Assembly (NCBI GenBank): GCA_038503035.1
Contig: JAVSML010024271.1
Location: 496,001 to 560,000 of the forward strand
Source: Crocodylus rhombifer
Taxonomy: Eukaryota; Chordata; Crocodylia; Crocodylidae
Length of the DNA: 64,000 bases
Direction: 5' to 3'
This document shows, one piece after another, positions 35,531 through 45,710 of the stretch. The translations under genes were made by a program, and so were the position numbers. Numbering within the stretch: the stretch's first letter is position 1; each line of letters opens with the position of its first letter. Below the pieces are notes generated by a model. That model ran no database searches. It was not told where the DNA came from and worked only from the letters and a program-made list of their open reading frames with translations.

Positions 35531-35890
35531 GTAATTATTCCCTTCTATTCTCCACTAGTGAGGCCACATCTGGAGTACTGTGTTCAGTTTTGGGACCCCC
35601 GCTACAGGAAGGATGTGGACAAGTTGGAGAGTGTCCAGCGGTGGGCCACAAAAATGGTTAGGGGGTTGGGGAGAGGGTGAGGGAACTGGGCTTATTTAGT
35701 CTTCAGAAGAGAAGACTGGGGGAGATTTGTCAGCAGCCTTTAACTACTTGAAGGGTGGTTCCAACGAGGATGCAACTCCACTGTTCTCAGTGGTGACAGA
35801 TGACAAAAAAGGAGCAATGGTCTCAAGTTGCAGCAAGGGAAGTTTAGGTTGGATATTAGGGAAAACTTTTCTATGATTCTATGATTTATT

Positions 35891-36380
35891 TGTCCCCCTT
35901 CTGTGTACTATTCACCTGTCACCACATTTTTGAATAACCTTTGCAAAGTTTGGGATCAGTATGTATAGCGAAGGGCAAGCCATGGATGGGAATCTGGGCA
36001 AAGTGCACTATATGCATCATTGACCAACAGAAGACATCAGTGAAAGACCTGCTAGGAAGGCAACACAGCCTGTGGCAGTTTCACCTTTTTCTACAGATCT
36101 TCTTCTGCCTATATAATGGGGAAGATGGAATAACAGGGCCAAGCAGGTGTGAAAACTCTACTTCAGTTTGCTGTCCAGGACTCTGACTTGAGAAAAGCCA
36201 GAGAAGGGGTCCTTATATGGTTTCTCGTAAGTCCTCCTACTGCTCATTGATTTTGATTTCTCGTTCCTCATTTAAAAAAAAAGTCTCAAAAGTTACAGGA
36301 TCTGAGTTCCCACTATCGGCTTCCTTCCTTTTTACTGACATCGTCACCCTTCAAGGAGTCACACTTCCTTCCTAACAGTT
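35891..36380. other. No gene recognised
   Basis: Unique sequence. Confidence 0.35.
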
Positions 36381-36384
36381 AGAG

Positions 36385-36515
36385 CAAAGAGTGAGTTAGA
36401 ATCAGGATTCCTGGTTGGGATCCAATCCCAGGTCCACCATTGATCTGTTGTGACCTTAGACAGTTGATTTAATGGTGTCACATCTTAATTTACCAATCTG
36501 CAGAAAGGGAATAAA
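36385..36515 (+). repeat. MIR SINE
   Basis: CCTGGTTGGGATCCAATCCC is a degenerate B box. It is followed by CCACCATTGATCTGTTGTGACCTTAGACAGTTGATTTAA, the MIR core and tail (TGTGACCTT..CA..GT..TTTAA), then CAATCTGCAGAAAGGG. The order and spacing fit MIR on the plus strand. Confidence 0.7.
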
Positions 36516-38960
36516 ACTATTTCACTGCAGATGTTCTTTTTTTTTTTAGGTCCTCTCTTTCCCCCCTCCCCAAAAGTAGTGGAATACTTTCAGAGCCCTG
36601 GATAAAGTTCATCATAATTATTTCATCTCCTGATGGGCATTTAACATCCCTAACTACTGTTTTCCCTGCTTGGATGCACAGCACAGCCACTTACGAAGTG
36701 ACAAACTAATTTCTTCGCAGTACAGCACCCTCTGGAGCTGTCTTGGTTTTCTGCCCTCCCTTCTCTGACACAAAGCCCTCTCTGAGCAAAATCCTCTCTT
36801 TTTCCTGAAGGCAGTGAACTCACATGTTTCTAGTTACAGAGCTGGGGCTGTTCTGCCTTCTTCTATCAACATATCAGGAGAGCTTTATTTCAAATAGAGA
36901 TAAAATTGTGAACTTATGTATCTATCTTTAATATAACAGAGTTTGTTCATTCTTCCTTTTCTTTACAATCATTCTCCTCCTTTCTCCTTGAGGAATCATC
37001 TTTGATTTCACTCATTCTAGTGTAACACTCAAATTGCTAACAGCTGATTAAATAGCACAGTTTCTAAGCAATGAGCCCAAGCCTCGGGGAACCAGGGAAG
37101 ACAGAGAAATGTGACCTGACCTGCTTAACCTTGTCTGACCCTCTCTGCCATGTAGTCTGACCTGACCTCACTTCTTTTATTTCTCCCAACACTATTTAAT
37201 AGAATTCACCAGAGAAAAAGCAGAGAGGGGAAGGAGGTGATGGCTTGCCTTAACATCTCATTTCAGGGAAAAGTTTCCTTAGCTAAATGTTCTAACTCTC
37301 AGTAGTGATTCCCAAATTGCTGGAACATCACCTCCCAGGTTACTAATGTAACCAGTTCTCTGCCTTGTGCTTATTTCTGAGCATTCCTGAGCCACTAAAA
37401 TTGCTGGGAATGGCAAAGTGCATAGAATAGATTCCCATTTACTCTATGACTACTTAGAAAAATCTTTCGTCCCCAGGAATCTCCTTCATTCTGCAAACTG
37501 AAGAAAGAGGGAATTTTATTGCCCACTCCCCTGTGCATGTACACAAACCCGCTCATGTGCACTAGATCAATCAAGAAAGGAATTCCAAGATTTAGGAGGT
37601 TTCATATTAACTAAACATAATTTCTGTAAGCTATTGAAAAAAGCTCATCATAAACAAGAGTAGAAAGGGCAGCATATTCCTTTCAAAAAATGGATAGAAT
37701 TAGCAATGCTAGTGCCAGACATTTTAGCCAGTAGATGCTCATTATCACTGTCTCCTCTCATTCATTGCTTCAGTTGCATGGAGCTATTTCTGACTCCTTA
37801 GGAGACCCCTTCCTATAAGCAAGTTTGCACTCTGGAAGATATAATACATGGAAGGACATCGTTTTCTACTTTCTTAAAATCCTTGCTCTTCTCCTAAGCT
37901 ACATAATAGCAATTATACTGAGATGCAGACGGCTGAAATATTCCTGATTCCCCATCCCCATAATATAAATTTGAACTGTAAGTAGACTGGCTAGCATTGC
38001 TTCACACCTTCTTTCCAATCATATCCTGCATCATTTTAACTGATTCCTATGCTTCTCCACTTCCCTACCCTCCGCCTTGTAAATCACTGCTGCTGCTGAG
38101 CAGACAGTACAGCATAACTCTCAGTGTTGAGAGATATATTAAGCTCTAGAATCTAGATTCACCAATGTTTTACAAACTGTAAAGATCACTCACAATTGAA
38201 AAAATATAAAAGCATGCACTCATAAAAGTGAAATAAAGCTCATGCTAGACAGTCGCAGGCAGACAAGTAATGCAAAAGAGACTCTGTTGTGTAAATATAT
38301 AGGGGTAAAAAGGGGTTCTAGCACTGAAGTGAGGAGGAAACAGCAGGTAAGTACCAGTGATACTTTATCTAAAAAATCAGAAGCATGGGTCATCCTGTGC
38401 CACTGCTGGGCTGGCCATCAAGGTGATTCAATCTGTCTCAGCATCACATGATGCATGGGAGGAGCTGGCAATAGAAAGCACTAAGAGCTCTCAGCTGGCA
38501 TGAGACAGACCCCCTGTCTGGACTGGCAGAACTGGCTGACTGTGCATACCCAAGGCAAAGTCAGCTTGGGGAGACTTCAGCATACCTAAGAGAACAAATC
38601 CAGCACTGGGAGGACTCAGTACCTGAGAGAAGAGTTAGATATTTTAAATTATTACCAAACCGCACTCCCAAAATGAGGTGTGGGATACTACTTACCTACC
38701 TCAAAAGGTTTAACACACAGCATAAGCACAGAAAAACATATAAACAAGTTTATTGATCCCAAATTGTCAGGAATTTCTAACATCTGTGTGGTCAAGAAAC
38801 CCCATCCAACATTCTTAACTCCAAGATAATGCATGCAGGATGTCTAACGTCATACTGCTAGCATAAGATCAACCCCCACTTTGAGGATTTAAATTGTATT
38901 TGTTGTACTTAGTCTCTCTACATGCATCAACCTGCTTGCCTTAAGAAAGGGGCCCAAAGA
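36516..38960. other. No gene recognised
   Basis: AT-rich unique sequence. I see no exon or named repeat. Several pyrimidine-rich stretches (36540-36570, 36960-37000) are simple sequence. Confidence 0.4.
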
Positions 38961-38990
38961 TCTCATAATTTCATTTATTAGCAAAGTACC
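38961..38990 (+). repeat. 30-bp unit, copy 1 (second copy at 40416)
   Basis: TCTCATAATTTCATTTATTA plus GCAAAGTACC recurs at 40416-40445 with one mismatch, 1455 bases away. The second copy fills a deletion joint inside the CR1. Confidence 0.8.
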
Positions 38991-39081
38991 AGCACATTGT
39001 GAGTGCTACCAGGCATAGGCAATTAGTGTATCAACCTGCCATTTCCAGCCCTATTGGTGCATACTGTTTAGGTCAGCCTAC

Positions 39082-40112
39082 TAGGGGTGAACCAACAGAG
39101 ATTTTTTGGGCCAATACTGATGGTCAATTTTTAACAAGCCATATTGGCCGATACCAATCCAATTCCAATATACAGCCAGGCAGCAGCGAGAGCAGCATCC
39201 AGCTGGTAAGTCTGTTGTGAGGGAAGGGGTGGGGGGCAAATCAAGGACCCTGCATTGAGGGACAGAGTGGGGCCAGGGCAGGTGCTACACAGCCAGGGCG
39301 GGGTGGGGCACGGGATGGAGTTGTGGCCAGCTCAAGAGGCCTGATGGGAGGGGGCAACTCCTGCCACTGCACACATTCAGGGAAGGCATCGGGGACATGT
39401 GCCCCCAGATTGGTGCATAAGGCAAGGCAGGTTGCTAGTGTCGGATGGGACCGGTGCTACACCAGGCTCTTTCTGGTGGGGGGCTGGGCTGGGCTGTGCT
39501 TGGAGCACATGGTGGCAGTGGCACTGGGAAGGGGCTATGGCAAATTCTGGGGTGGCTGCAGCCCCCTCAGCCCCTCCTCGCAGGACCGCCACCACCACCG
39601 CCACCAAGTACAGCCCAGCCCAGGACCGCTCTGAGAAGAGCCTGGCACAGCCCTGGCCCCAGCCTGTAGCAGCAGCCCATCTTGCCCCAAGCACAGATCT
39701 GGGGGCACATGACCTCCATGCCCCCCCGGGGTACACGCAGTGGCAGAAGCTACCCCCCACCACCTATGTCCCCTGGATGAGCCACAGCTTCATCCTGTAC
39801 CCTGCCCCATCTGCCACAGTCAGCCCCAGCCCCACTCCCTCCTTTACTGTGGGGTCCTCCATCAGTGCCGCCCCTTCCCTTCCCCCTTGCCCCTTCCCCC
39901 ACAACAGACTTACCAGCTGAACCCAGCTGTTCTCCATGCTACCAGGCTGTGTTCCTGGCCTCCTATGCTGTGGCTGTGCACATGCATGCAGCATTTATCA
40001 GCCACATTATCAGCCACATCAGATCAAAAAAATGACCGTCAGTGAACGTGCATTTAATTTTCTTCCTATCAGTGCCAATCCAATATGGGACTGATGCATC
40101 TGTGCACCTCTA
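39082..40112. mobile_element. hAT-like element family E, 1031 bp
   Basis: The left end TAGGGGTGAACCAACAGAG and the right end, TAGAGGTGCACAGATGCATC on the other strand, are related termini. Subterminal phrases (GGCCAATACTGATGG; GATACCAATCCAATTCC near the left, GTGCCAATCCAATATGGGAC near the right) also mirror each other. The flanks CAGCCTAC (39074-39081) and CATCCAAC (40113-40120) agree in 6 of 8 bases. The GC-rich middle is open on both strands, up to 173 codons, without family resemblance. Confidence 0.75.
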
Positions 40113-40415
40113 CATCCAACTTGTAGAATCATAGAAAGTTAAGATTGGAAGGGACCTCAGGGGGTCATCTAGTCCAACCCCCTGCCCAAAGCAGAACCAG
40201 TGTCAACTAGATCATCCCAGCCAAAGCTTTGTCTAGCCAGGTTTTGTAAACATCCAAGGATGGAGCTTCCACCACCTCTGGGTAACCTGTTACAGTTTTT
40301 TTACTACCTTCTTCATGAGAAAAGTCTTCCTAATATCTAACCTAAACTTCCCTTGCTGCAACTTGAGGCACTTGCTCCTTGTTCCATCATCTACCACCAC
40401 TGAGAACAGTCTATC

Positions 40416-40445
40416 TCTCATAATTTAATTTATTAGCAAAGTACC
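40416..40445 (+). repeat. 30-bp unit, copy 2, at a CR1 deletion joint
   Basis: It is 29/30 identical to 38961-38990. On its left the CR1 3' part (AGAACAGTCTATCTC) stops; on its right, after about 35 more foreign bases, RT sequence resumes. It therefore sits where the RT C-terminal region is missing. Confidence 0.75.
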
Positions 40446-40559
40446 TTGCATTTAGGATGGATAATCCCATGCACCACTACAGGGGCACTTGTCGTTGTTG
40501 AACCGCAGGAGATTGCTATGGGCCCAATCCTCCATTACGTCTAGGTCACTCTGAATCCT

Positions 40560-41149
40560 AGCCCTACCCTCCAGTGTATCTACTACTCCCCCCCAGCTTG
40601 GTGTTATCTGCAGACTTGCTGAAGGTGCACTCTATGCCATCTTCCAGGTTGTTGATGAAGACATTGAACAAAACCAGCCCCAGGACTGACCCCTGGGGCA
40701 CTCCACTTGATACCAGCTGCCAGCTAGACATTGAGCCATTGATTACTATTCCCTGAGTCTGATGCTCCAGCCAGTTCTCTATCCACCTTACAAGTCCATT
40801 CATCCAGCCCATACTTCCTTAGCTTGCCTACGAGAATGCTGTGGGAGACTGTATTAAAAGCCTTGCTAAAATCAAGGTATACCACATCCACCAGTCTCCC
40901 CACAACCACAGAGCCAGTCAACTCATCATAGAAGGCAATCAGGTTGGTCAGGCATGACTGGCCCCTGGTGTACCCATGCTGACTGTTCCTAATCACCTTT
41001 TTCTCCCCCAGGTGCTTAGAAATGAATTCCTTGAGGATCTGCTTCATGATTTTTCCAGGGACTGAGGTGAGGCTGACTGGTCTATAGTTCTCTGGATCCT
41101 CCTTCTTCCCTTTCTTAAATATGGGCACTATATGTTTGCCAGTTTCCAA
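40560..41149 (-). pseudogene. CR1 ORF2 reverse transcriptase, catalytic motif lost
   Basis: Read on the minus strand: [78 protein letters not shown] (palm block A intact), [20 protein letters not shown], then SADNTKLGG where active enzymes have FADD. The second aspartate of the metal-binding pair is replaced by asparagine and the phenylalanine by serine. One frameshift lies near 40780. In intact elements this enzyme carries out target-primed reverse transcription; this copy cannot. Confidence 0.92.
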
Positions 41150-41285
41150 TCATCCAGGACCTCTCCTGATCACCATGAGTTTACAAAGATGATGGTCAAT
41201 GGCTCTGCAGTCACATCAGCCAACTCTCTCAGCCCCTTGGGTGCACCCCTTCTAGCCCCATGGACTTGTACACTTCCAGCTTCTC

Positions 41286-41474
41286 TCAGTAGTCCCTAAC
41301 CTGCTGTTTCACCACTGAGGGCTGTTTGCCTTCTTCCCAAACTGTGCTGCCTGGTGCCATAATCTGGGAGCTGACCTTGCCTGTGATGACTGAGGCAAAA
41401 AAGGCATTGAGGACTTCAGCCTTTTCTGCATCCTCTATCACAAGGTTGCCTCCCCCATTCAGTAAGGAACCCAC
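41286..41474 (-). pseudogene. CR1 ORF2 linker between endonuclease and RT
   Basis: It reads [24 protein letters not shown] and [18 protein letters not shown], the CR1 segment between endonuclease and RT that is also found at 20250-20345 and 34450-34640 on the plus strand. It confirms the order of parts across the 896-bp insertion. Confidence 0.85.
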
Positions 41475-41502
41475 ACTTTCCCTGATCCTCCTCTTACTAC
41501 TG

Positions 41503-42398
41503 TGTCAGTCACTGTGCATAGTTAAGGTTACACTTTGTGGGGTGGTTTTTCACTCTGTGACTTCTAGGACCTGACAGCTTGACTCACTGACCACTTAATA
41601 ATGATGTGCACCCCTCATTTCACCCACCACATCTTGATGTAAATATAGAGAAAGAAGGAGGCTCTTTGGTCTAAAGATCCATTAGCTCTTATCCTAGCAA
41701 TGTTCCTCAGGGCTCTGCCTCCCCTTGCACCCTGTTCTTCTGCCAACCTGATGTTATCAGTCACTTTTAGTTTATTTATTTATCCTGCTCTCACAAATTG
41801 GTGTGCCTTTGGCATGGTATAATAGCTTGGTTACCACTCAGTACACTGGCCTCTTAGGCCCTGTAAGCACCGTCACCCTAATAGTGAGAATAAGAAAATC
41901 CAAAGGGACACCCTTATTCAAAGGTTCCCAGGGAATATTCCCCTCCTGTCATGACTGACTCACAATTTTGCTGTTTTCCTCTCTTCAGCAGGGTGGTAAA
42001 GACCTCCCAACGTCCTGCCTACCTGCCAGCAAACCTTCATCTCCTGTTCACCAGGCTCTGGTAAGTAACTAGGCTCCTCTAAGCCTCATGGTGGAGGAAA
42101 AGCCACCACTTTCACCTGCAAGCCCCTGCCGGGGTACTTTTAGGTGGGAGCTAGCTTCTCGGCAGCCGTGCTCTCTGCTCCAGGATTCCCTGACTGGGAT
42201 GGGACATGTCTTTATGATGTGTTCATCTGTGTGCTGGCACAGCTGAAGTCAGCACGAGCTTAAGTGGTTTCCCCAGCCCGCACTGCTGGCATCTCATACA
42301 GTGATTGCTTGTGTTGAAAGAAGCCCTGACCCTTGCTTCTGCGAGCAGGGGCATCTATGGGGACTTTATTCACGTCTTGGGGTTCAGCAGGGTGAGTC
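41503..42398. mobile_element. Foreign insertion in CR1, about 896 bp, family unknown
   Basis: CR1 stops after CTCTTACTACTG and resumes at CTGCTGCCACACACCAACAT; the six bases CTACTG (41497-41502) and CTGCTG (42399-42404) could be a diverged target duplication. The inserted DNA starts TGTCAGTCACTG and is not GC-rich. It has no long ORF. On the plus strand a polypyrimidine-AG (TTTTCCTCTCTTCAG, to 41986) and a GTAAGT donor (from 42061) bracket about 74 bases. A solo LTR was considered because it starts with TGT, but no CA end or poly(A) signal fits well. Confidence 0.5.
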
Positions 42399-43250
42399 CT
42401 GCTGCCACACACCAACATACTTGTAGAAACCCTTCTTGTTACCCTTCACATCCCTTGCTAGCTGCAACTCCAATTGCCCTTTGGCCTTCCTGACTTCATC
42501 CCTGCATGCCTGAGCAATGCTCTTATATTCTCCCCTAGTTGTTTGTCTGATTTTCCACTTACAAGCTTCCTTTCTGTGATTTAGTTTACTGAAGAGTTCC
42601 CTGCTAAGCCAAGCTGGTCTTCTGCCATACTTGGTAGTCTTCCTGCACATTGGGATGGTTTGTTCCTGCACTCTCAGTAAGGCTTCTTTGAAGTACAGCC
42701 AGCTCTCCTAGACTCCTCTCCCCCTCAGACTGGTTTCCCAGGGAGTTCCTGCCAATGAGTTCCCTGAGTGAGTCAAAGTCTGCTTTTCTGAAGTCTAGGG
42801 TCCTTACTTTGCTGCTCTCCATCCTTCCTTTCCTCAGGATCCTGAACTCAATCATCTCATGGTCACTGCTGCTCAAGTTGCCATCCACTACTAAATTTCC
42901 CACAATTCTTCCGTTTGTGAGCAGCAGGTCAAAAAGAGAATGGCCCCTAGTTGGCCACTCCACTACTTCTACCAGGATGTTGTCCCTAGTACTCTCCAAA
43001 AACTTCCTGGAGTGCCTGTGCACTGCTATATTACCCTCCCAGCAGATGTCAGGTGATTGAAGTCCTCCATGAAAACCAGGGCCTGTGACCAGGAAACTTC
43101 CGCTAGCTGTTTGAAGAAAGCCTCATCCACCACTTCCTCCTGGCCTGGTGGTCTTTCACATAAAGTGCAACTCCTCCTCCTCTTCTCCCCTGCTTGTCCT
43201 TCCTGAAGTTTATACCCATCCATAACAGTGCTCCACTCATGCAAGCTACC
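42384..43250 (-). pseudogene. CR1 ORF2 endonuclease and following region, broken
   Basis: Read on the minus strand from 43244: DEAFFKQLAEVSWSQALVFM then EDFNH, the APE-type endonuclease block normally written GDFNHPD. From about 42970: GHSLFDLLLTNGRIVGNLVV and SSSDHEMIEFRI, the LLLTN and SDH blocks; the SDH histidine is the catalytic one and is present. From 42671: KYGRRPAWLSRELFSKLNHR, KEACKWKIRQTT, YKSIAQACRDEVRKAKGQLE and NKKGFYKYVG, the region between the two enzymes. The endonuclease nicks target DNA to prime reverse transcription. Frames change at about 43025 and 42640, so no intact protein exists. Confidence 0.92.
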
Positions 43251-43568
43251 CCACCAAGTCTGTTATTCTAATCATGTCATAGTTCTGTGATTGTGCAAGG
43301 ACTTCCAATTCTTCTTGCTGTTTCCCAGGCTCCATGCATTTGTGTACAGGCACCTGAGGTAACTAGTTCGTTGCCTCGACTTCTCAGGAAATACGAGAGC
43401 ACCTCCCCTTTTGCCTCCTCCTGCTTGCTCTTCCTCCAAGTCCCCTGCTTTCTGACTTACCTTAGGGCTTTGGTCTCAGTCCCTCAGTGAACCTAGTTTA
43501 AAAACCTCCTCAATAGGTTAGCAAGCCTGTCTGCAAAGATGCTCTTCCCTCTCTTTGTCAGGTTGATC

Positions 43569-44192
43569 TCATCTATTCCTAGCAATCCTTCTTCTTGGAA
43601 CAACAACCCATGGTCGAAGAAGCCAAATAAATCCCTGCTGGTGACACCACCTGTGCATCCAGATGTTGATCTTCAGAACGCACCTGCTCCTGTCCAGGCC
43701 CTTTCCCTTGACCAGAAGGATCAACAAGAAAATAACCTGAGCCCCAGACCCCCTCAGCCTTGTACCCAGAGCCCTGTAGTCACTTTTGCTCAGGATGTCC
43801 CCTGGCAGTATCATTGGTGTCCACATGGATGATCAGCATGGGGGAGTAGTCAGAGGGCTGGATAAGACTTGGTAGTCCCTCCATGACATCTCAGATCTGG
43901 GCTCCAGACCTCCCAAGATAACAGGAGACAAGCAGCAGACCTCCTGAGACAACAAATCAGGTCAGCAGATGGCTCCCTCTGTCCCCTGCAGAAGGGAGTC
44001 TCCAACCACCACCACCCATAGCTTCTTCTTGGTGGTGGTCATCTCAGTCCTTCCCACCATGGTGAGGCCTGGCCTGTCCTTCTCCACCAATGGAACATGC
44101 TCCTCCCTCTCTGTTGACAGGGCTGCATATCCGTTCTCCAGATGAACGACTGCAGGTGGAGGTGAAGATCTCTGTTTCCTGCCAGAAGTCAC
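43569..44192 (-). pseudogene. CR1 ORF1 esterase-like (SGNH/GDS) domain, broken
   Basis: From 44192 the minus strand reads VVHLENGYAALSTEREEHVP, TTTKKKLWVVVVGDSLLQG, TEGAIC: the VVGDSLLxGTE motif is block I of SGNH esterases, as found in CR1 ORF1 proteins. Further on, in two overlapping frames, come a HVDTNDTA block (block III, usually GTND) and YRALGTRLRGSGAQVIF, LLILLVKGKGLDRSR and WMHRWCHQQGF, the end of the domain. In CR1 this domain is proposed to act on lipids or membranes; its exact job is not settled. Stops and at least one frameshift (near 43800) break it here. Confidence 0.85.
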
Positions 44193-44327
44193 AAGCCTCC
44201 AGCTTCATCACTCTTGGGTGTCCATGTCCTCTCTCCTTTCTAGTGCTGCACCTGGCATTTCTTCTTCCACGGTCCTGGGGGTCTCCCCCAGCATCAAACT
44301 GATGAACACCTCATGCCAGAGGATGCT

Positions 44328-44656
44328 TCAGAGCTTCACCACCTCCTCCTGTGGTTCTTTTGCCTGTTCCCTAAGAGACACCACCAGGAGGCACCACTCA
44401 CACCGCAGGCACTCCGCAACCTGGCCATCACTGGAAGGACCCTGCAAGTCACAGGCCCCACAGCACCAAACCTGGACATGGGTGGAAGTGTCAATGGTGA
44501 CCAGTCCTGCCTGGAGACAAGCCTCACAGGTGCTAGCAGAGGCAGTGGCAGTGGATCTGGCATTGCAATACCCTCTAGCCACTTCCCTGGGTCTCTTAAT
44601 CTGCCTTCTCTCTTCCACTGCTGTTCTTCCAAGCGGACCTTCCCTAGTGAACTCAC
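44328..44656 (-). pseudogene. CR1 ORF1 N-terminal, cysteine-rich and coiled-coil part
   Basis: On the minus strand the frame reads ASTCEACLQAGLVT, then cysteines in VWCCGACDLQGP and ECLRCEWCLLVVSLREQAKE, with a glutamate/lysine-rich end. Cysteine pairs followed by a helix are typical of the amino-terminal part of CR1 ORF1, before the esterase domain. The upstream part is shifted to other frames. A second overlapping open frame (44336-44656) is a shadow. Confidence 0.7.
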
Positions 44657-44777
44657 CTGGAACTGGCCTGTTTATTTCTCATTGGCCCCAAAGGGTTCCT
44701 TTTTTTCTTGCTTCCTCATTCCAAGCTGAAAGACTTGCCCCTCAAAAAAAGGGGGAGGGCCCACAAACCTGCCTGTG

Positions 44778-45203
44778 AACTGCCTGCAAACTGCTTACCC
44801 TGTTTGCAGCCCCTGTTCACTGGCTCCCTGGTCACTTGGTGAGTCTTCAGGCCCTGCTGGGCCTGGACTGGCTCTGCCCCATCATTAGGGCTTCTGTCAG
44901 GCCCAGGCTGCAATCTCTCAGCAGTCAGCAATCACTGTCAGCTTCTCAAAGCACGTGCCCCAAACACACAGCCCACCAAAAAAAACACTCAGCAAACCAA
45001 AGGCACAGGCAGCTGGATCACTTATTCCCTGGGAAACATCTGGCACCTGATTAGGTCTAAGGCTAGTAGCCTAGCTTCTCTCCCCATTGTAGCCTAGCTT
45101 CTCTCCTCATTCCTTCTCTTGCCCCCAGCAACTGCCTGCAGACTGCTTACCTTGTCTGCAGCCCTGGTTGCTGGCTCCTTGGTCACTGGGGTTTGCAGGC
45201 CCT
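44778..45203 (-). repeat. CR1 5' region with a duplicated block
   Basis: A block of about 75-80 bases (AACTGCCTGCAAACTGCTTA and onward, 44778-44857) recurs at 45130-45203 with about 85-90 percent visible identity, 352 bases away. Between them a 23-bp unit (GTAGCCTAGCTTCTCTCCCC plus ATT) is repeated at 45066-45088 and 45089-45111. Duplicated 5' blocks would fit monomer-type promoter repeats of a LINE; that is inference. Confidence 0.65.
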
Positions 45204-45240
45204 ATTCACTGGCTCCCTGGTCAGCTTATATGAATGACAC

Positions 45241-45570
45241 CCTCTTGCTCAAGAGAGCTGTTAGTCACCCATGATATACGTTGGCAAAACGTTGAGAGGA
45301 AGCCTGTGGATAAATTCCTAGGGCTTGCTAAAAGTAAATGTCATTTATTCTTCATTTTAATTTGAGGCACTTCTGTGAGAGAGTTCCTGCATTTCCTCAT
45401 TTTATCACATTTTCACTCCATGGTTCGGCTGCTGGCCAGGATTCCTGCCATGGCTGCAGCCCTGGGAGGCCTCCAGGACGCCAGGTAAGGCTGCTTGGTA
45501 CAGCATAGTTGCTGGCCCTAGCGTCCCCTACCCCACTTAGGGTAACCTGCTGCATGCCAGAGTGCCTGTG
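45241..45570. other. No gene recognised
   Basis: Sequence between the CR1 5' end and the hairpin; its right part may belong to the transposon that carries the hairpin. Confidence 0.35.
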
Positions 45571-45578
45571 ACATGGGC

Positions 45579-45666
45579 TTTCCCTGGGGACAAGTAGCAG
45601 TGGCACACATTGTGTGTATACACCGAGCTGACTACATTGTGCCACTGCTACTTGTCCCCAGGGAAA
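45579..45666. repeat. Perfect 29-bp inverted repeat (hairpin)
   Basis: The arms 45579-45607 (TTTCCCTGGGGACAAGTAGC...) and 45638-45666 are exact reverse complements, with a 30-base loop. Just to the right lies CATCTGGACATGCCCTA, which reversed (TAGGGCATGTCCAGATG) looks like a transposon terminus. The hairpin is probably the sub-terminal fold-back of a MITE-type element. Confidence 0.8.
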
Positions 45667-45710
45667 CAAATGTCTGTGCTCATCTGGACATGCCCTAAGG
45701 TACCCTTCTG

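Larger units (their letters stand above)
34449..35890 (+). mobile_element. CR1 LINE, internally deleted, split by a Tigger-like element
   Basis: CR1 begins in the endonuclease-RT linker (GGTCTCTTACTGAATGGGG) directly after the terminus of the GC-rich element. It continues through the RT N-terminal block to 34906, resumes after the Tigger-like insertion at 35268, and runs to a TCTATGATTCTATGATTT tail at 35871-35888. Between about 35415 and 35430 the RT core blocks are missing: the sequence jumps from IYLDF to text that belongs near the C-terminus. The 3' untranslated part is shortened. Confidence 0.9.
40131..45240 (-). mobile_element. CR1 LINE, near full-length but broken, antisense
   Basis: Reading on the minus strand from 45240 to 40131: a 5' region with a duplicated block, ORF1 with zinc-finger-like and GDS-esterase remnants, ORF2 endonuclease, a 896-bp foreign insertion (41503-42398), ORF2 reverse transcriptase, a deletion joint with a 30-base filler (40416-40445), and the 3' end with GGAAGGGACCTCAGG and AATCATAGAA-type tail sequence at 40131. 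It is the longest CR1 of the window. All frames carry stops or shifts. The 5' limit is set by the end of the duplicated block and is approximate. Confidence 0.85.

Noticed and set aside
39399..39920. Open frame of 173 codons on the plus strand
   Set aside because: It is the core of the family E hAT-like element, with P/A/T-rich low complexity and an overlapping open frame on the minus strand.
41503..42398. Solo LTR in CR1
   Set aside because: It starts with TGT, but I could not fix a CA end, a matching 4-6-bp duplication or a poly(A) signal. It is left as an unclassified insertion.
44218..44778. Open frame of 186 codons on the plus strand
   Set aside because: It is the antisense shadow of the CR1 ORF1 N-terminal region, whose minus-strand frame carries the recognisable motifs.
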